Assembly: GCA_947069175.1 (NCBI GenBank)
Contig: CAMTDV010000013.1
Coordinates: 55,558,610-55,622,609 of the forward strand
Source: Scalesia atractyloides
Lineage: Eukaryota; Streptophyta; Magnoliopsida; Asterales; Asteraceae
DNA length: 64,000 bases
Reading direction: 5' to 3'
The position numbers and the translations under genes were made by a program. Position 1 is the first letter of the stretch. Each line of letters starts with the position of its first letter. The notes under the pieces were generated by a model, which did not search any database, was not told the origin of the DNA, and worked only from the letters and a program-made list of their open reading frames with translations. Positions 57,060-64,000 of this stretch are shown here, piece after piece.

Positions 57060-58200
57060 TTTGAGGATGATGACGACTTGATGTGAATTTGTCATCGGTT
57101 AAACGTTTTCTGTACATTCTTTTTTATAACTTCTTAAAAAATCCAAAAATATGTTTTTGATTTTAGGGGGAGAATATTTGAGAAAAATACAAAAACATTA
57201 AAACAGTTAAAAAAAAGAGAGTTTTGTGTAAAAAGAGTGATCAGAGTAAATCAAAAGTGACAGACATAGTATGCTACAGAATTGTATTGTTTAAAGTAAT
57301 TAAGCAAGTCTTACTATGGATATGCCAATAGACTTCACTCGTTCAGTAAATTGTATTTGAGAAATAAACCTAAAATGCAAAACTATTTAACTTGTGAATT
57401 AACATCTCTTGGATATATGGACTTAGTACTTTGAAATTTCGTTTGAGAGAATGCCAGATTCTGCGATACTAGGTCTTTATATTTGATTGATATCTGGGTA
57501 TTATTCGAGTTCTTCTGATTTTGCGAAAGCAATGGCCTAGAACTCATATACTTTCGCATTATTTCCCCGAAAGCTGCATAAAAATGATTATGTCTTAAGA
57601 AATTATGACATTTGCAGTACAAAAGATTCCTTGATGGAACACCACCTAAAGACAAGTCTTCATCTCTGTGTCCTCTGAAAACGCAAAATTCACAAAAATA
57701 AATGTTATTATTCATTGAAAAATTTCTTAAAACCTAAAAAGATTTTTAGTTTTCTTAGCTTGATAGTGTTAATTTTTTGTTTACTGATGATAAAAACACT
57801 GATGGTTGGAATCATAGCAACATTTTTCTGCGGAAAGCTTGGAATCATGGGTTGGAAGCCAATTTTTAGCAACAAAGTTTACTCAAATGTCAAGAAAGTT
57901 CATTAATTTGAAACTTTACGTGTTAAAATAAATCTGTTTGGTTAAAAATGGCCAACCAAGGTCATTAATTTGGACTTGGAAGGCAAATTGAATAACCAGG
58001 GTCATTAACTTGGACTTGGTTAGTCAAGTGGATTTTTGAAACAGATAAAATTATTAAAAATAAAAAATACAAAAATAAAAATTGGAATTGAAAATGTTTA
58101 AAGTTTTTAGATTTGTTTCGTACAAAATCAAATTTCATGCGGTTAAGTCGTTTTTGTACGAAACAAGGGTAAATATTTGGTGCGATTCACAAATTTTTGT
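57060..58200 (+). other. Region between the pol tail and the accessory gene, no gene seen
   Basis: AT-rich, with a GGGGGAGAAT run near 57165 that resembles a polypurine tract, and two copies of GGTCATTAA(T/C)TTGGACTTGG at about 57960 and 58001. Short frames (62-110 codons) have no recognisable motif. Confidence 0.5.
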
Positions 58201-58215
58201 ACGACACATAGTGAG

Positions 58216-58223
58216 TATAAATA
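58216..58223 (+). promoter_or_regulatory. Internal TATA box for the accessory gene
   Basis: TATAAATA followed by CCCC, 151 bp upstream of the ATG at 58374. It is the same octamer as in the element's LTRs. This suggests the accessory gene has its own promoter. Confidence 0.5.
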
Positions 58224-58373
58224 CCCCTTGTCTCGCACAGAAATGAGATTTCTGTTCTTTGAGCAATGTTGAGCGACTCAGAGAGATTTTTTGCGATTCA
58301 TTTCTAAAACTTCATTTCTTGGTTCTTGTGTTTGATATTCACATTGTTGAAGTTGATTTGCACAACTCGTACA

Positions 58374-61300
58374 ATGGGCAAGGTAATTTCGTCAAGATCT
58401 CACTGTTATAATGTCAAAATTTCAGACTAAAACTTAGATCTAGGGAAATTGGACTGGTAAAACTTAAAATTGACCACAAAATTGTTAAAATCGGCTCTAA
58501 TAACCTGAAAATCAACTATTAATTTGCTAAAAACAACAAGTTTTAGGTTCGGCTTATACTTGGACAAATTTTGGGATGACGACAATTTGGTACGACTGAA
58601 CTGTTACGCACGAAATAATTTTTCAAAGCAAATTGATTAAGTGAAGAATTTTGTGCGAAACAAGTAAATCGTATGAAAAGCATGAACTTAAATTTCAAAG
58701 TTTGATCAAATGAATGTTTCATATGAAACATGGTTTTGTACGAAACAAAGAGAAAGTTTAAAATGTTCGATCAAATGAAAATTTCGTGCGAAACAAATGA
58801 TTTTGTACGAATCAAGAGAAAGATACTTTGAAAGTTTAATACTCTTGATCAATATAGTGTTTTCGTATGAAACAAAGGTTTTAGTACGAATCAATGAAGA
58901 ATTTTTGAAAAGTTTGAAAATTTTTCTAACGGTTGTTTGTTATTTTCTTGTACAGGCCAAGAGATCTGAATTTTCTCCGGTGCATAACATATGTTGTATC
59001 ACAGATGCTAAAATCCAAGAGATAGCTGCATACCGAAGTATCTTGGATTTTCTAACAAGAATTAGAGTGACGATGGCGATTACAGAAAGACATACGGCAT
59101 ATTTCTCACATGTGGAATATTTCTGGAATGCTGCAGAGTATAGTCTTGACGATAATGCCATTATATCAGCAGTGAAGATTAACGATGTGGATATTCAAGT
59201 GAAGATCTTTGAAGATTTGATTCGAAAAGTGTTGGAGTTTAAGGATAACAAGGATGATCCAACAAGTTTTACTGAATATATGGTGAAAGGTTGTTTCTAC
59301 AGGATGGGATATATGGGTTTTGTGAATGCTGCTCCTTTCAAGAAGAGTAATCTAAGTGCACCGTTTCGATATCTGGCACATGTCATTATTCACTGTTTGG
59401 GTCACAGGAAGGGTGGTTTTGATGATTTGGTGGATTACCAGATGTGCTTGATTACTGCACTAGTGCTGAATCTTCCTTATAACTTTTCAAAAGTTATATT
59501 TACTCAGATGATACAAAATATTCAGAAGGAAAGATTTTTGCAGTACCCAAGGTTTATACAGATGATGTTAGACCATTTACATCCGGATTTGAAGAAGTCT
59601 TCAGACAATATTCTTAAACTTGAGCATATGGATGTTCAGTCACTATGAAAGATGAACGTACATTTGAAGTCTGCTCCTGTTGCTAAACTGATGTTTGGTG
59701 CCATTCTGAATAAAGATTATATTTCACCTGCACTTAGAAAATGGAGGAAAGACGATAGTGGTGACGATGAAGAGGAAGTTAAATTGTTATCGTTGTTTGT
59801 AGCTAAGCGAAGTCTGTGGTTTGTGAAAGACGGAGAAAAGGGAGGAAATGCTACATAGGAGAAAGAGAAAAGCTGCAACTACTGTTGAATGTTCAGGGTT
59901 GAGGGATGAACCTGAGGTTGAAGAAACAGTTGAAAAGATGGCAGAAGATATAGAACGTCAGGCTTTTGGAGCTGACAGGAAGCAGCTGAAAAGTACTATC
60001 TTCTAGTACTGATTCTGAGGAAAGACGAGCGGGAGAAGAAAAGAGCAGAGAAATTGGCTAAGAAACGTCAATATGAGCTGAAACACAAAGCCGAAGAGCG
60101 TAAAAAAAGGCAACAGGCGAAGATGACACAACATACGTTCCGTCTGAATCTATGCTTGAATCTTGTTTTAGAACTCTGGTCAAGAAAAGACAAAGACGAA
60201 TGAAACGATCGGCAACTCGCATATCTCCAAACGTTGGTCTAACAGATGCTGGAGCTGATCCTATCACTGAAGAAAATGTGGAGGAACCTTCGCAGAATAT
60301 TCCATCTCCTCCACATTATATGCATCCAGAGCCAGATCAGCAAAATGTTGAACGGTACCTGTTCACCAACCACCAGTTCCTTAACAAGAACCTGAACAAC
60401 AACAACCAACACCGCAACAATCTGTGCCAGAACCTGTTCAACAACCTATGCCTGATCCAGAACCTGTCCAGCAACCAGTACCACAACAGTCGGCTCAACA
60501 AAAGTCTCAACCATCTCATGCTCAGCAATCTCGTCCTACATCACAGATGTTTACTACAGAATCATTTTTTGACGAGATTAATTTAGACGATCTACCAGGA
60601 GGAGATGAGTTTCAGTTTGATGATCCTAGAATTGATGATTTGCAGAAACAGGTGACGATAAATGTTGTGCGCATCCCTGAATTGCAAAAACACATAAAAT
60701 TGTTAACAGCTGAGAAGTTTGAGATGCTTGAAATAATTGGAGGTTTAATCATTGATAAACAGCAACTTGAAGCTATGATTGCAAGCATTATTTCTGAAAA
60801 TGAAAGACTGCGTTTGCGGATGACTGAGTACGAAGAGGAAAGGTTGAGAAATAATCGAAGGATGGATGTTTTTGAGAAGATTCTTGAGAAGAAGTTAGGT
60901 TTGATTATATCGGCAGCAATTGATGAAATTGAACGTACCGAAGCTAGAGAAAGAATTGCAGAGCGAGAACGGTTGGCAAAACAACAATCTGATGCTTTAG
61001 GGAAAGGTAACGGTAAGATTGTGGAGGATTCTGTAACTGAAGAAGCTGTGCTAGAAGCTGAATCTGGGCCAGTACAGTGTTGGGATATCGTAGTGTATGA
61101 AGAACCGAAGAACTTTATTCTGCTAGGAAAGCCTGTTGATGTTGATATAGATTTTCTTGATATTTTCCAACGTCATCGAGAGAGGTTGATGAAGAAAAAG
61201 ATAGGAAAGTATAGTAAAGAAACGGTTGAAGAAAAAGAAAAGGAGAGTGAAAAAGAGGATACTGAAGACGTTGACGTTGATGATAAAGATTCTAGTGGTT

Positions 61301-62842
61301 CGGATGATGGTAATGATGATGATAATGTGGGTGGATCAGGTATTCAAGTAATAGATTCAAATGTTAATGGATTAGTTGATCTTTCAGAGTATTTTGATGA
61401 TTCTGAGAACCAAATTGCTGAAGAAGAAGTGATGAACAAATCTGATGAGACAGTGGATGCTCAACAGATAGGAATTTTCACAGAGAATGTTACATCTTCT
61501 GTTCCTGTCGTGCAAAAGCCATTTGTTCTATATCTTGAGCATGATGTTGAAGAGGGAGAGTTTGTGCATAGTTATTCGAAAGAAGAGATAGCTGAAATGC
61601 TTGGTATTAGCGAGAAAAGTTCGATTTTGACTTTGAAAACGAACTAAATGAGATAGACGTGTTCGAACCGAATGCTTATGTTTTTGAAGAAATAGAAGAC
61701 GCAAAAGTATATGATAACGTTGTCGTTGAAAGTGACTCTGATGAAGATGCAAATGATGCCGTTCAGGGTACAGAGGATTTACCAACGTTTATCGATTTAT
61801 TTACAGCAGAAGTTCTGAAATGTTACAAAGGAAAGTATCGGAAGCTGTTAAAGAAGGAACGATTCCTGAAAAGATGTCTACAGCTGAGATTATAGAACAA
61901 AAGAAGAAATGGTTTAGGGAAAGTCCAGCTGAATGAAAATTTAAGAGACCTTGGCGTTTTTCACAAGAGATGCTGATATTTCTATAGGGGATATTGTGAG
62001 TTGGGGTTGGAATGAAGAGCTGAATGTTTATGCTATTAAAAGAGAATTTGGGATTTAATACTTTCGATGCTTAAGGGACATCAAATCACTGCCTTATTGG
62101 GACATAAAGGAACTTGTGCAAACCAAGATGATTAATCTAAAGATGAAGTTTCAAGACCAAAAGCTGTGGAGATTAATCAAATTTAAGCTAAGCATGGATT
62201 TGTTCATTGGAAACCGCATTATCCACGTTGTATTATTAAAGAAGATCAAGTGACAAAGGAGAAGGATATTATGTTGATTGTGAAGAAACCACAGGTGTTG
62301 AAGAACATGCCGATGATCAAAATGGAGCAAGATTTTTATACGATCTTCAAGTGGTGGCCTTATGATTCAAATACAGGTGAGGCTGTTATATGCGTGCACC
62401 CAGATGGAGATTCGTGGAAGATAACAGAAGAATTTACCGAAGCCTTCATAGCACACAAAAGAATATTTGGGCTGTGGCGAGGCATTCGAGTACTAGACCC
62501 CATGTGGCTAGTAAATTGTTTCGAAGAAAGACATTGAATGTTTATTTTATAGCATGATCAGTTTTGAAGAAAAGGATCAGGAGCAAGCACTTCAATTTCA
62601 AAAGATTGTGAATGTGTGCTTTGCAAATGATATTCACTCGGATCGGACTGGAAAACAACTGGAGAAAGATTGAGAAGAAGGAGTTAAACAAAACTAAAGA
62701 AAAAGAAGCTCGAATTGCTGAACGTTCAAGAATAGCATCGTTAAGGAACTTTCAGTTTTTGAAGAGACGTCCTCTGACCGATCAAACGCCTATTGCTTCG
62801 GAGGAACCTCGAAAGCCGGTGAAAAGGTTATTTGGGTGTTAA
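58374..62842 (+). pseudogene. Copia accessory (env-like) gene with an intron, plus-strand copy
   Basis: Exon 1 is ATG GGC AAG (58374-58382) followed by GTAATT. The acceptor TTCTTGTACAG ends at 58955 and exon 2 starts in frame at 58956. Exon 2 is open to 59648 (about 230 residues), with IAAYRSILDFL, MAITERHTAYFSHVEYFW, PFRYLAHVIIHCLGHRKGG, FSKVIFTQMIQ and QYPRFIQMMLDHLHP. Further pieces follow in shifted frames: 59652-59858, 60152-60440, 60424-61647 (407 residues: Pro/Gln-rich start, a likely coiled coil at 70-200, an acidic Asp/Glu-rich tract at about 270-310), 61659-61895, 62250-62537 and 62612-62842. It is related to the gene at 53242-55230 on the other strand. I see no signal peptide or transmembrane segment, so env is only a customary label. 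The function is unknown. Confidence 0.6.
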
Positions 62843-62892
62843 AGTCAAATCAAGTTGAAGATTTTGAAGATTATCCAGACTGCGGCAACATC

Positions 62893-62904
62893 TATGGGGG
62901 AGTT
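62893..62904 (+). other. Polypurine tract
   Basis: CTATGGGGGAGT immediately before the 3' LTR start at 62905. Confidence 0.75.
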
Positions 62905-63366
62905 TGTTGGTGCATAATGTCTATTGCCTACGTCTAGGATATATCTGTAATGTTTATAAAGTTTACAAGTTAATGTTTAAATGAGAAAATGTAAAGTTTA
63001 TATGTTTTACACTGTGATTCGCATGAAACAGATGTGTGTTTTGTACGAAATCAGTCACTCGTACGAAAACTGTTTCGTACGAATCATAGATGTTTTGATA
63101 GCGCACGCACTTCGGTACGAGTCATGTCGACCTATAAATAGGGAATGTTGTGTTAGAGCTAGTAACTGATTTGTCATTGATACGGCGAAGCTCTGTTAGT
63201 TTGTTTACTTGCGTCTGTGACTTGAACGTCATTAATACATCAAAAGCAGTTAAACAGTAAGTACTATCTTTTTTTCATGTCTACCTCTCTAACAATGAAT
63301 TCCGCCTCTGCTAGTTGAGCGAGATCAGATCAATTGCTCATTTCGGGAGCTCGATCCTCGTTCACA
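62905..63366 (+). repeat. 3' LTR of the copia-derived element
   Basis: 462 bp, partner of 56404-56866, with the TATA box at 63133-63140. Differences from the 5' LTR include a lost base in the CGTACGAAA region near 63060. Confidence 0.88.
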
Positions 63367-64000
63367 CACTTCACGACACATTCCCGTATCAAGATGCACG
63401 AGAGAAAATCTTACCGGTGAGTATACTGCTTATCATCTGTATACGTATATGATGTGAGATACTCACTTATTTTGATTGAAAACAAGCCCTATGTGATTAA
63501 ATAACTTATTGATGAGGAACTTGAATTTCAAATGCATGCAGGGCACAAGAGTAAGTCCGTGAACAGTTTAGTACCATCGTACCGACAAAGAGACGAACTT
63601 AGCTACCGCATAAAGTTGTGATTTTTTATCACTTATTTTTGGGTGGATGTGGTATTTTTATCACTTATTGATGGTCGTATGCAGTATTTACACGTATGTA
63701 TGGTATCATGGAAGTTCTAGACTTGCGTCACCGTTATTTGTTTTTTGGTAAAAGATTCAACTATGATACCCAGATGATAAGAAAGCATAAAGACCGCATA
63801 TCTCAGAACCTCGGCATACTATCAGACGAAATTTCGGTACCAAGACCATATGCCAATGAATGGTTCCCACCTGGCTTTCAGAACGTTATGTTTATATTCG
63901 ACCTGCACATTTTAATCTGATTGTGAGCCTACCAATACATCAATATTAAAGCTACTTATCAATTTTTGTTTTATGTTTTTGACCGTTTTTGACAAATTAC
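63367..64000. other. Unassigned DNA at the right edge
   Basis: It continues the sequence into which the copia-derived element inserted. It contains two TTTTTATCACTTATT words (near 63624 and 63655). A 74-codon frame at 63696-63920 has no motif I recognise. Confidence 0.4.

Larger units (their letters stand above)
56404..63366 (+). mobile_element. Copia-derived LTR element with gag-pol deleted, accessory gene kept
   Basis: LTRs of 463 bp (56404-56866) and 462 bp (62905-63366) start TGTTGGTGCATAATG, end GTTCACA, and differ at only about a dozen positions. The primer-binding site TGGTATCAGAG begins at 56869. A polypurine tract ATGGGGGAGTT precedes the 3' LTR. The flanks CAATT (56399-56403) and CACTT (63367-63371) match at four of five bases, consistent with a mutated target duplication. 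The interior has only the last piece of copia RNase H, then the accessory gene. Total length is 6,963 bp. Confidence 0.82.

Noticed and set aside
60337..60528. Leu/Arg-rich minus-strand frame
   Set aside because: It is the antisense of the Gln/Pro/Asn-rich part of the accessory gene.

Overview
This is repeat-rich plant nuclear DNA. I find no ordinary host gene in the 64 kb; nearly all of it is transposable elements inserted into one another. The element types are a Ty3/gypsy element with the domain order of a chromovirus (probably the Tekay group), Ty1/copia elements with a SIRE-like downstream ORF, and a FAR1-type Mutator-like transposon. The style of the LTRs suggests a eudicot, probably the daisy family (Asteraceae); that assignment is inference. 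Layout, left: a gypsy LTR cut by the window edge (1-1721); a 252-bp Ty1/copia reverse-transcriptase remnant on the minus strand (1722-1973); a minus-strand gypsy element that keeps gag but has lost pol and carries tandem repeats instead (1974-9215, right end truncated); a minus-strand LTR element without coding capacity, of LARD type, whose interior holds a cluster of palindromes (9216-14892); unassigned AT-rich DNA (14893-18140); and an LTR-like stretch, possibly Tat/Athila (18140-19430). Centre: a degenerate FAR1/MULE transposon (about 19430-20421 and 49705-52430) is split by a solo LTR with target duplication ACATG. That solo LTR is itself split, seven bases from its start, by a 27-kb tandem array LTR-internal-LTR-internal-LTR-internal-LTR of one gypsy family (20429-47515). 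The whole array has a single 5-bp target duplication, TCACA, at its outer ends. Right: a truncated minus-strand copia-like fragment (52447-56403) and a nearly complete plus-strand copia derivative with 463- and 462-bp LTRs (56404-63366). The derivative has lost gag-pol except for an RNase H tail but keeps a long accessory gene, which appears to have its own TATA box and a 573-bp intron. The last 634 bp are unassigned. Most notable: (1) the four-LTR array with one target duplication; (2) LTRs that carry several tRNA-like modules with A-box and B-box sequences, conserved between the array and the diverged minus-strand element; (3) the accessory-gene-only copia element with an internal promoter and intron; (4) an excess of the palindrome TCGTACGA across 52.7-63.2 kb. 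How the parts relate: gag-pol copy A in the array is close to intact (one frameshift, one stop) while B and C carry more lesions, so any activity in this window would have to be supplied in trans.
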